DNA of 64,000 nt from the NCBI RefSeq assembly GCF_012222305.1, contig NZ_CP035730.1, forward strand, positions 1,302,001 to 1,366,000. Direction: 5' to 3'. The stretch's first letter is position 1, and every line of letters begins with the position of its first letter. This DNA comes from Sulfolobus sp. S-194 (GTDB lineage Archaea > Thermoproteota > Thermoprotei_A > Sulfolobales > Sulfolobaceae). Of this stretch, positions 56,247-64,000 are shown one piece after another. The notes under the pieces are model-generated. The model was given only the letters and a program-made list of their open reading frames with translations, did not search any database and was not told the DNA's origin. A program made the translations under genes and the position numbers.

Positions 56247-57341
56247 TTGATCTATGATATTACGATTAAACTTAAATCACTCTCTATAAAATATAAAAAC
56301 ATGAAAATTAGCGATAAAGTTATTAGGTTAATTATAGTTCTTACTATAATGAAATTTCTAGTAATTCTTCCACTATATTTTATCTCTAATTCAGATACCT
56401 TTTGTCTATTAACAAGTAAATGGGATTCAGCACTCTTTGAAACTATAGCTAAATATGGTTATATAAAACCTTATTTATTAGCCTTTCCACCTATATATCC
56501 TTTCTTAATTCATTTAGTCAACGTTATTTTTGGTAATTATCACATTAGTGCTCTTCTTGTTACAAACATATTCGGATATTTATTTCCTATAATAGTATAT
56601 AAAGCGTTAGACTATAAAACAGCTTTACTTCTGGAACTATTTCCCATTTATATAATTTATTCTACTTTACCTTATTCTGACGTTATCTATTTAACAGCAA
56701 TAGCGTTAGTCTTTTATTTTTTAAAGAAGGGAAAGATTCTTCCTGCATCAATAGCAATGGGCTTTGCTATTGCAAGTTTTTATAGCACAGCCCTTACCTT
56801 ACCCTCATTTGTAGTTAAACTTAAACAATCGTTCCTAAAATTTGTTATAATTCCGTTAATTTTTGGCTTTTCTATATTAAGCTGGTACTATGTATCAACT
56901 GGTAACCCGTTCTACTATTTTGAACTAGAGAGAAGTTATTGGGGAGTAAAATTTGTCGCACCTTTAGCTCAAGCTAATTGGTTAATGAGTGGTTGGTTCA
57001 CTACTCAGCACTGGACTATACTCTCTCTAGAACTAAGACCAATAGATTGGTTAATTAGGAATTTATGTTTTGAGATTTTCTTTATTATTTTAACTCTAAT
57101 GCTGCTAAGACTTAAGGATAAGGACAAATTGTTCTATTTAATTTATTCTTTATCGGTAATAATTCCGTTATTTTTCATTGTAGGCACACCCGTAATTTCA
57201 ATTCCCAGATTATTACTCGCTGCATTTCCATCATTTTATTCACTGAAGATTAATAAAATTTGGTTACTAATATACGTAATAACTTCAGCAGCATTAACAC
57301 CTCTATTTACATTTTGGCAAATTTATGCTTTTTTCTCTTAA
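56247..57341 (+). CDS. PIG-V-like membrane glycosyltransferase candidate
   Basis: The protein has 364 residues (TTG 56247) or 346 from the ATG at 56301, which I consider equally likely. It has about nine hydrophobic helices. The loop after the first helix contains SKWDSALFETIAKYGY and LLAFPPIYPFLIHL, which is the PIG-V/GT76-type pattern (W-D-x..GY..aF-P-x-Y-P) of mannosyltransferases that use a dolichol-linked sugar. So a lipid-linked mannosyl transfer in surface-glycan or lipid synthesis is plausible. It has no operon partner. Confidence 0.6.
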   Translation: MIYDITIKLKSLSIKYKNMKISDKVIRLIIVLTIMKFLVILPLYFISNSDTFCLLTSKWDSALFETIAKYGYIKPYLLAFPPIYPFLIHLVNVIFGNYHISALLVTNIFGYLFPIIVYKALDYKTALLLELFPIYIIYSTLPYSDVIYLTAIALVFYFLKKGKILPASIAMGFAIASFYSTALTLPSFVVKLKQSFLKFVIIPLIFGFSILSWYYVSTGNPFYYFELERSYWGVKFVAPLAQANWLMSGWFTTQHWTILSLELRPIDWLIRNLCFEIFFIILTLMLLRLKDKDKLFYLIYSLSVIIPLFFIVGTPVISIPRLLLAAFPSFYSLKINKIWLLIYVITSAALTPLFTFWQIYAFFS

Positions 57342-57587
57342 TTTCTCCTTCTCCTCTATATTCTATAAAGTAAGTTATACTTTATTATAATATAAAATTC
57401 TGTATATTTGATGGAAATTATATATAATTTTCAATGAGATAAACGCAGATACTCTTTTTAATTTGATTTATAATGCAAGATAACTTACAGTTAGAATTGA
57501 ATCGCAAAACTTTAATTAGGTTAATATGCTAACCTTAAATTTCTTACGAAAATAAACTTTTTATATATTATTAAATTACATATACAT

Positions 57588-58997
57588 ATGGTAAGAAAGT
57601 CTATTGATAGTATTCATACCAGAATATCAGATCTTAAAGGAAATGTGTTACATATTCTGGATTTAATACCTTTATCAACGTCCTCAGTAGCTCCTACTTT
57701 TAGTATTGCTGCAGCTTATGGAGTAATGGTATCATTAGCAGGGCCTCAAGCGATAATGTCAACGTTTTTAACTGCAATCCCTTTCATATTAGTTGCATTA
57801 ATATTTAGGCAGTTCAATATTCACTATCCTAATTCAGGAGCTTCATACTATTGGAGTACGAAGATTATAGGGAAAAAGTTTGGGGCCTTTCAAGCTTGGG
57901 TAGTAACTTTAGCTTACTTCTTTTCAATTCCACCAATAGTTATTCCTGCAGGTGAATACACTCTTGCTTTGCTTTATTCCCTTAGGATAATTTCACACAG
58001 TGTATATTCTAGTCGATTTTGGGTTGCATTTAGTGGAATAATATGGATAATAATTTCTGCAATACCCCTTATTTTAGGGGCTAAGCCTACAGCAAGATTT
58101 ACTGAAACTTTCTTAATAATAGAACTTATAATTTTAGGACTTTTCCTCGGCTTTGGTTTCACAAATTTTAAGGTCATAAATTCCTTCAATATTAGCTGGT
58201 TCTTTGATCCAAATGTGAATTGGAGCAGGATAATACTTGCAATGATAGTAGCTGCAACTATAGTAGATGGATGGGAAATCGATAGTTACTCCTCAGAAGA
58301 ATCAAAGAAACCTAGACAATGGCCTGGTTTAAGTGGAATAATAGGTCTAATCAGCGTCCTTATAATATATGCAATAACGATGCCTTTAATGACTATAGAG
58401 ACTCCTTTAAATTCACTATCAGGTAGTGTAGATCCATTATTCACATGGGCTCAAAACATAGTTCCCTCATATGCATGGTTAATTAACCTAGCAGTTCTCA
58501 CTTCTACCGCAAGCTCTCTTTGGCTAACTGCCTTCATATTAAGTAGAGCTTGGTACGCAATGGCTAGGGATAATCTTTTACCTTCAATCTTTGGTTGGAT
58601 CCACGAAAGATTTAGAAGTCCTTGGGCAAACATACTCATTATATCGGGGTTAAATATCTTAATTAACACTCTAATGTTAGTTTCTCCTTCGGTCCAATCA
58701 TTCTTCACAATAGTATTAGGTACTGCGGGAATATTCTTAGCAATGGAATTCTTCCTAGACAGCATTTCGGGGATAGTTTTCTTCTGGTTCAAACATAAAC
58801 CTATGGGTAGAGAAAGTCTAAAAGAGCATGTTCATTGGATATATAGAATGATATCAGTCTTGTCTTCTCTAGGTTTAGGGACTATTGTAATCTTAGGATT
58901 ATACTTTAGCCCTTTTACTATAGGTCAAGAGTTCATATACATTTTCGTGGGATTACTGGTCTTCTCAATACTCCTTGTATATAGATCCAAAAAATAA
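57588..58997 (+). CDS. APC-superfamily amino acid permease
   Basis: The 469-residue protein has about twelve helices. Typical landmarks are APTFSIAAAYG in helix 1, FNIHYPNSGASYYW and GAFQAWVVTLAYFFSIPP, then VDGWEIDSYSSEESKKPRQW, which is the conserved helix 6-7 loop of amino acid permeases. It would import amino acids or amines with protons. The ATG is preceded by a TATA-like tttatatatt about 25 bases upstream, suggesting a leaderless message. Confidence 0.85.
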   Translation: MVRKSIDSIHTRISDLKGNVLHILDLIPLSTSSVAPTFSIAAAYGVMVSLAGPQAIMSTFLTAIPFILVALIFRQFNIHYPNSGASYYWSTKIIGKKFGAFQAWVVTLAYFFSIPPIVIPAGEYTLALLYSLRIISHSVYSSRFWVAFSGIIWIIISAIPLILGAKPTARFTETFLIIELIILGLFLGFGFTNFKVINSFNISWFFDPNVNWSRIILAMIVAATIVDGWEIDSYSSEESKKPRQWPGLSGIIGLISVLIIYAITMPLMTIETPLNSLSGSVDPLFTWAQNIVPSYAWLINLAVLTSTASSLWLTAFILSRAWYAMARDNLLPSIFGWIHERFRSPWANILIISGLNILINTLMLVSPSVQSFFTIVLGTAGIFLAMEFFLDSISGIVFFWFKHKPMGRESLKEHVHWIYRMISVLSSLGLGTIVILGLYFSPFTIGQEFIYIFVGLLVFSILLVYRSKK

Positions 58998-59544
58998 AGG
59001 TGATAGAGTTTGTCACATAAGAGTATTATGCGATATTGACCACACATTAATAGATTTTACTTACCACTTTTTAGTTCCTTAACGAGTTAATATTTTACAT
59101 ATAATATCTAAGATTTTTATTACATAATTATAATATTATTCGTATTAAAGTTTTTTCTCAAATACATGTTATAGTTATTTCAAAATACTTATAGAAGATG
59201 GTATAATATTAAAGCAATTACATCTAAATTTAACAGATTTAACGCGTATATAGGATGTACAAAACGTAAACTTTAACTAATGAAATATGGAGATAAGAAT
59301 TTTTTATCTAAACTAAAGAATCTAACTCTTAACTTTAGTGTAAGTCAAATAATTCCGTAGTTGATTATAAATCCAATATCAACGAATAAGAAATTGTAAT
59401 TTCATTAAATAAATCTAATTTTATTTATGTAAATTATTAACTATAAAGACATATATAGTGCAAAATAAACTATATTTAGGTTATAAACATTTAGAAAACA
59501 TGACTTATGTACTTCTGGGGATAAGAAATTTTTAGTGAATATTT
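58998..59544. other. Intergenic stretch, nothing recognised
   Basis: These 547 bases are strongly AT-rich. I see no frame, stem or repeat worth naming. The promoter of the following transporter should be near its end. Confidence 0.45.
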
Positions 59545-60615
59545 TTGAACCAAAAAATTTACGTAATATTCTTCAGAGCTTTATTTTCACTATTTGAAGG
59601 TTTTATGAGTTTTGTATATGTAGCACTTATGAAATCTTCTGGTTTAAACAGCTTCCAAGTGGGGTTAATATTAACATTAAGCCTAATGGTAGAAGCATTG
59701 TCTTACGTAGTACTGATTGTATTCTCTATTCCAAGAAATATAATCTTCTCGGCATTGTTAGTAACTATATCCGATGTTCTTTTATTACTTAGAAATATTT
59801 ACGGTTTTATTTTAATAGCAGTTATTTCTGGCATATCTAGTGCAATCTACTCAGCTGTTATCATAATCCAAAAAGACTTTACTAAAAAGGACTATTCACT
59901 GATGTTAGGGTCAGTTGCAACGACTAGCGTAGCTGGAATTGGACTATACTATTTATCAGCATTCATAGGTGTAAATCTATTATTATTCGCTCTCTTGCCT
60001 GTTCTAATTTTCAACATAATTATTTCAATGAAGATAAAATACGAGGAACCAGAGGAAAATTTAAAAGATTTTCTTCAGAACTTAAGGTCTATTGGAAGAA
60101 CCCTTTTTGGTGTGGATTTTCTTATTGCCCTACGTAGAACTTTTCTCCAAGGATACATCTCTTTAATACTTCTTTCAATATTCGTGAGATATACTCCACA
60201 ACAAATAAGTCTCTATTTAACCTTATTTAAGATACCTACTATACCTTTTCTCTTTATAGGTCATAAAATAAGCAATAATGTGTATCTAATCCTTTCACTC
60301 CTAGAACTAACCTCTTTCTTGTTTATAGCATTTTTCTATAATTTTTCTCTCTTTATTTTCCTAATAGCCGTAATGCTAATTCTCATATTGTCGAGTTTAA
60401 GGGGACCTTCTGCAGAACAAGCAATAATGAAGATGTTAAGCTTTAGCACAAAACTTTCTGCCCTATTTAACCTCTTAGATGTGATGTTATCTTCTATCTC
60501 TTCTCTCATTATAGCGCTTATGCTGGAGTTCGGACTTTACAGTTTAATAATCTTAATGATTGGCATCTTGAATTTTATGCTCGATTTAACTATTTATAAA
60601 ATGTTAAGGAAATAG
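59545..60615 (+). CDS. MFS-like transporter
   Basis: The 356-residue protein starts at TTG 59545; other frames nearby lack a better start. It has about ten to eleven hydrophobic helices, with a reduced major facilitator pattern. Charged loops occur at residues 165-180 and 200-210, and LSSLRGPSAEQAIMKM in the second half. The RGPSAEQA loop is seen in MFS exporters. Its stop codon lies within a 27-bp stretch shared with position 4379. It is 252 bases upstream of another MFS-like gene on the same strand, with the first MITE copy between. Confidence 0.65.
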   Translation: MNQKIYVIFFRALFSLFEGFMSFVYVALMKSSGLNSFQVGLILTLSLMVEALSYVVLIVFSIPRNIIFSALLVTISDVLLLLRNIYGFILIAVISGISSAIYSAVIIIQKDFTKKDYSLMLGSVATTSVAGIGLYYLSAFIGVNLLLFALLPVLIFNIIISMKIKYEEPEENLKDFLQNLRSIGRTLFGVDFLIALRRTFLQGYISLILLSIFVRYTPQQISLYLTLFKIPTIPFLFIGHKISNNVYLILSLLELTSFLFIAFFYNFSLFIFLIAVMLILILSSLRGPSAEQAIMKMLSFSTKLSALFNLLDVMLSSISSLIIALMLEFGLYSLIILMIGILNFMLDLTIYKMLRK

Positions 60616-60648
60616 AGTGTGGCGTTCAGTAATAAACCTATATAGGAG

Positions 60649-60775
60649 ATAGTGTCGTCATTTGTATGTAATTTCATTAATTGAGGCTAATCTCTAGCGA
60701 GAGATGACGCTAAGATAAAGTTACTGTATACTTTATTTTAATATAGAAATATAAATAGGTTAATGACGACACTAT
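60649..60775. mobile_element. MITE-like element, copy 1 (127 bp)
   Basis: It is bounded by perfect 14-bp inverted repeats: atagtgtcgtcatt at 60649-60662 and its complement at 60762-60775. The interior shares gctaagataaagtt and attttaatatagaaatataaat with copy 2 (62286-62411). Its size and inverted ends fit a non-autonomous miniature element; no transposase is present. It also contains TATA-like sequence and may carry the promoter for the downstream gene. Confidence 0.7.
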
Positions 60776-60867
60776 GTCCACTCTCGTAGAATTCTTACTT
60801 AAATTAATAATAGAGGATTAAGTACTATAAAAAACATATTGAAAAATTATGAAAGGGTGAGTAATAA

Positions 60868-61941
60868 GTGGATTCCCATAAAAACTTCAAATTCGTAGCC
60901 TCTATTTTGGTAATAATGGATTTTCTTTTAGGTTTCCAATTCCTAGGCTACCCCTTATATATGTATTTACTTGGCATAACTCCCTATGAAATCGGTACAA
61001 TATATTCGCTAGAATTTATATCAAAAATAATATTTACTCCAATCCTTCACTTCTTTAAGGGTAGAGAAAGATTAAGTTATGCTTTATCTTTCGTTCTCTC
61101 ATCAATAGTGTTCCTTAATTTAGCTTTTTACCCCTCTTTCCTAACTTTTCTAGTTAACGCTTTTCTGATAGGTCTTTCAAACGCTTTGGGATCATCAGTT
61201 ACTGTATTCATGGGAGACTTTGACAGGTCTAAATTCCCTATATTAGGGTTCTTAAGGAGGATATTCGCGGCCCTAGGCTTCCTTACCTTCTATTTCACTA
61301 AGATGGTTTCATTCTCACTCTTTTATTTTTCCTTTTGTCTTATCGCAATTATTCCAGCTATCCTTTCAAAGTTTATAATATTAAAACCAGTTAGCACTAG
61401 ATACAATCTATCTCTTAGTTTTATTGGAGGAGTTTTAAGAGAATTTAGCTGGTATTTAATTTATGCTGCAGCTATATCTCTTTTTAGTAACATGTTGCCC
61501 ATTATGATTCATTATTACACTGGCATATCGGTATATGACGAAGTTTTCTATTTTATCCTTATCTTTACTGTCTCCTCAATAGGTGCTTATGTGTCTAAGG
61601 CAGTTAAAGGTAAATTGCTCATCATGTGTTTTGTTACTTCGCTTCTAATTCTCATATTCATGGGAACAGAGTATCAAGCTTACATCACGTACGTTATCTA
61701 TTCGTTCTTCTCGGCAACAGTATCTCCAAATTTTTCATACCTTTACGCAAAGTCCATAAATAAGAATATTGATAAAATAGTAATTATATCCTTAGTTAGT
61801 ACCTTAATTACCGCCCTTGATAATTTCGTTGAAGGAATACTCATCACTTTCAATTTAACGCCATTTATTTTTCCCTTGGCCTCACTTCTGATATTCCTCG
61901 GATTATTTAGCAAAGTTAAGGAATTGAGTCTTGAAACGTGA
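60868..61941 (+). CDS. MFS-like transporter
   Basis: The 357-residue protein starts at GTG with aaagggtgag just upstream as ribosome site. It has about eleven helices. The N-terminal half has GTIYSLEFISKIIFTPILH, and a helix 4-5 loop MGDFDRSKFPILGFLRR in place of a classical MFS loop. The second half has SKAVKGKLLIMC. The substrate is unknown. It resembles the previous gene in organisation, so the two may be distant duplicates separated by a MITE. Confidence 0.65.
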   Translation: MDSHKNFKFVASILVIMDFLLGFQFLGYPLYMYLLGITPYEIGTIYSLEFISKIIFTPILHFFKGRERLSYALSFVLSSIVFLNLAFYPSFLTFLVNAFLIGLSNALGSSVTVFMGDFDRSKFPILGFLRRIFAALGFLTFYFTKMVSFSLFYFSFCLIAIIPAILSKFIILKPVSTRYNLSLSFIGGVLREFSWYLIYAAAISLFSNMLPIMIHYYTGISVYDEVFYFILIFTVSSIGAYVSKAVKGKLLIMCFVTSLLILIFMGTEYQAYITYVIYSFFSATVSPNFSYLYAKSINKNIDKIVIISLVSTLITALDNFVEGILITFNLTPFIFPLASLLIFLGLFSKVKELSLET

Positions 61942-62598
61942 ACATTAACAGCTTAACAAAGAATGCATATAAATATAAGAGGACTTGTCTTCAAGCCCCC
62001 AGAGAACCATCTTTTACGTTTTTAATAAACGTAAATGTGAGTGTGCCCATAATGTCGCCATTATGTTATAAATTCTGGGGTTTAGCCTTTTTCGCGTTCT
62101 GTGTGTCCAACAATTTCATTTGTTTCAGATTTAGTTAAAAAATCTAGATAGTCTCATCTTGTTAGTATCTTTTTTAACAAAAATTATTTATTAACATGAT
62201 TTTCATAAAATCTTACGTTAAATTGAAAGCATTTTCTTTAATTTATATGATAAATATTAAACTAACAATATAGTTGGACACACTCATAGTGTCGTCATTA
62301 TGTTATAAATTCATTAGCGGAGTTTATCTCTAGCTAGAGAAGATGCTAAGATAAAGTTCTTGTTCTCCTTATTTTAATATAGAAATATAAATACCATTAT
62401 GACGACACTATCGACACACTCATCACAATCCCCAATAATAGTTTACTTATCTGATTATCCATTGTAATACCTGAATATAGAATATATTTTCTTTCTTCCC
62501 ATAAAATAGTAATGATAAATATTTCTTAGAAAGTTTTACTATATAGTTACAGAAATTAAAATAATTTATTAAGCACTTAGAGAAAACTATTATATTAC
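61942..62598. other. Intergenic stretch with MITE copies
   Basis: It holds a 27-bp fragment (62049-62075) matching the left end of MITE copy 2 at 25 of 27 bases, then copy 2 itself (62286-62411). A short frame at 61938-62138 has no coding character. The rest is AT-rich spacer. Confidence 0.55.
62286..62411. mobile_element. MITE-like element, copy 2 (126 bp), with direct-repeat flanks
   Basis: The inverted ends are atagtgtcgtcat (62286-62298) and its complement (62399-62411), 13 bp perfect. An 11-bp direct repeat gacacactcat occurs at 62277-62287 and at 62413-62423, flanking it and overlapping the left end by two bases, which suggests a target-site duplication of about 9 bases. The interior is closely similar to copy 1. 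Confidence 0.75.
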
Positions 62599-63577
62599 GT
62601 GATAGCCGTAAAAGGGAAATTGTTCGGAGGGAAAAGATTATAGAAAAAGATGTTGCAATAATTGATAAGGTAAAATAGTAAAGGTAGGAAAGGACTTAGA
62701 CACCTCTGACCTAAAGACAATTGAAGAAAAATTCATAACCCCCAGATTAATAGATGCTCACGTACACTTCTTCGGTGCAGTTAATGACAACGTGTTGGAA
62801 TGGAATATAACTCCTGAAGGCTTTCTACTGCCAGAAGCGTTTCAGACATGATTAGGTTGCTTTCAGCCGGGTTTACAACAGTAAGGGATTTAGGGAGCAA
62901 ATCCGAGATATACTTAAGCAAAGCTGAAAAGGAGGGGACAATAATAGGGCCTAGAGTAATAGCTTCATGTTATTCAATAGCCGAAACGGGAGGAAATGAC
63001 GATCCCACAGACTTACCTTTAGATATGGCGCAAAGGCTTTCCTACTCATTTTTATTGTGATTCACCGTGGGAGTGCAGAAAAGCCGTTAGGCTCGCTATA
63101 AGGCAAGGTGCTGAGGTGATAAAAGTTTACGCTTCGGGTACCTTTTCTCAAGGTGGAAAGATTAAGGTGGATAACAATAGATTATTTAAAGGCTATAGTT
63201 GACGAAGCCCATAAGGCTGGTTTAAAGATTGCTTCACATGCTTATGGTGAGGAGGCTATTTCCAATAGGATTGAGGCTGAGGTAGATATTATTGAGTACG
63301 GGCTAGGTTTACTGAAGAACCGGCTAAGGAGATGAAGAGTAAGGGGATTTGTTATATTCCGACTTTAACAACTAACGAAATTAATCCTAAAATAAGGAAG
63401 TTAGATGAGGAAATTAATGCTAAGAAGAAGGAGTTAATAAAAAGGCATTTCACAGACTATATGAGGATTGCTGTAGAAAATAGGTTGAAAATTGAAGCTG
63501 GTACAGATTACGTAGGTCCTTCTGAAAGAGCTCACAGTATGAATTGCAGATTGTTTTACTTAGCAAGTAAAGGTTAG
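62599..63577 (+). pseudogene. Amidohydrolase (imidazolonepropionase/prolidase-like), decayed
   Basis: It begins at a GTG near 62599 and can be read in pieces with at least four frameshifts or stops. The pieces are FITPRLIDAHVHFFGAV (H-x-H), LLSAGFTTVRDLGSKSE, GAEVIKVYASGTFSQGGK (metal lysine region), KIASHAYGEEAI, EVDIIEYGLGLLK, and IEAGTDYVGPSERAHSM with the closing Asp. These are the landmarks of COG1228 amidohydrolases. It also ends before the usual C-terminus. It is inactive. Confidence 0.82.
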
Positions 63578-63678
63578 CTTAGCTCTATTTTTCATCTTAG
63601 GCTAGAGAATAAAACATCGACATCTCAAAACCTTCAAAACTACTAGGAAAAAAGAAATAAAAGCTATTGTTAGTGCAT

Positions 63679-64000
63679 CTATTTTCCCCTTTTCCTCAAG
63701 TATACAACTCCACTTACTAGAAATCCAAATAATGAAGAGTAAACGTAATATTCGGAAATAAATGAATATATGTTATCCACTTGATAATAGTACATAGATA
63801 TCCCTAAAGTTAATAGGAAAAGTAGTAAAGCAGATAATACTAGGAATCTCTTCTTAACCCCAGCAAATAGTAATGCAAAAGCTATTACCTCTAGTGGTAA
63901 TAAGAAAGATATTGCTGGTGCAGGATAATTTTGTGCATATGAAGTATAATTAGGTACTTTTGCAATATAACCATAATGAATTGTGTATTGTAATGGAATT
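63679..64000 (-). CDS. Membrane protein, 3' part only (runs off window end)
   Basis: A minus-strand frame is open from the window end (64000) to the stop at 63679, giving at least 107 residues. They include LQYTIHYGYIAKVPNYTS, then hydrophobic helices (SFLLPLEVIAFALLFAG, LVLSALLLFLLTLGISMYYY) and the tail LRKRGK. It has about three membrane spans in the visible part. The start lies beyond the window. The function is unknown. Confidence 0.65.
   Translation of the reverse strand, partial: IPLQYTIHYGYIAKVPNYTSYAQNYPAPAISFLLPLEVIAFALLFAGVKKRFLVLSALLLFLLTLGISMYYYQVDNIYSFISEYYVYSSLFGFLVSGVVYLRKRGK

Noticed and set aside
61938-62138. 66-residue frame after the MFS-like gene
   Set aside because: It runs through the MITE fragment and has no coding character.
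1-64000. CRISPR array
   Set aside because: I looked for regularly spaced 24-37-base repeats and found only isolated pairs.
1-64000. tRNA or rRNA genes
   Set aside because: No cloverleaf with T-loop ggttcraatcc or rRNA core sequence was found by reading; a covariance search would be decisive.

Overview
The window is AT-rich chromosomal DNA that looks like a thermoacidophilic crenarchaeon of the order Sulfolobales (Acidianus, Sulfurisphaera or a relative; the genus cannot be fixed from sequence alone). The signs are archaeal TATA boxes about 25 bases before leaderless start codons, frequent TTG/GTG starts, Sulfolobales-type insertion sequences, a GTP-type PEP carboxykinase, and an isp1/isp2-type [NiFe] hydrogenase.

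Bases 1-11,700 are an accessory zone. It holds the end of an MFS transporter, two decayed DDE insertion sequences whose terminal inverted repeats are still visible (443-1565 and 4422-5764), a broken IS256-family transposase (5860-6893), several secreted or membrane proteins of unknown function, and a TnpB gene (10014-11093) overlapped by a 54-residue AbrB-like gene that sits behind a 24-bp perfect palindrome. Bases 11,650-22,000 carry scattered metabolic and transport genes: an M19 dipeptidase, PEP carboxykinase, an amidohydrolase, SfsA, two MFS transporters, a membrane-anchored winged-helix regulator, a 48-residue membrane protein, and a structured GC-rich intergenic block near 19,055-19,250 that may be a non-coding RNA.

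Bases 22,500-55,900 form a hydrogenase island. It encodes three different [NiFe] hydrogenases. The first (27290-36281, minus strand) is Tat-exported and membrane-linked: hynS, hynL, isp1, isp2, then six small genes including a maturation protease. The second (44686-47552, minus) has no signal peptide and is followed by a cysteine-bearing HxlR-like regulator. The third (51893-54631, minus) pairs a complete large subunit with a 165-residue small subunit that can hold only the proximal Fe-S cluster, followed by its own protease and a HypC-like protein that lacks the essential cysteine. A full maturation set is spread through the island: hypA, a Mrp/MinD-type ATPase in the hypB position, hypC, hypF, and hypE-hypC-hypD. 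There is also a catalytically degenerate large-subunit paralogue resembling HupK/HoxV, and a NiCoT nickel permease. A class II aldolase and a DUF59 protein lie in the hypE-hypC-hypD operon with no obvious reason to be there. Together these genes would import nickel, build the Fe(CN)2CO-Ni centre, cleave the large-subunit tails, and oxidise H2 at the membrane and in the cytoplasm.

Bases 56,200-64,000 carry a PIG-V-like membrane protein, an amino acid permease, two MFS-like transporters, two near-identical-length (126-127 bp) MITE-like elements with a third fragment, a decayed amidohydrolase, and the 3' part of a membrane protein running off the window end.

The strongest leads for something undescribed are the third hydrogenase, the shared loss of the second CxxC cysteine in all three small subunits, the HupK-like scaffold, the Cys-less HypC, and the unexplained genes inside the isp and hyp operons.
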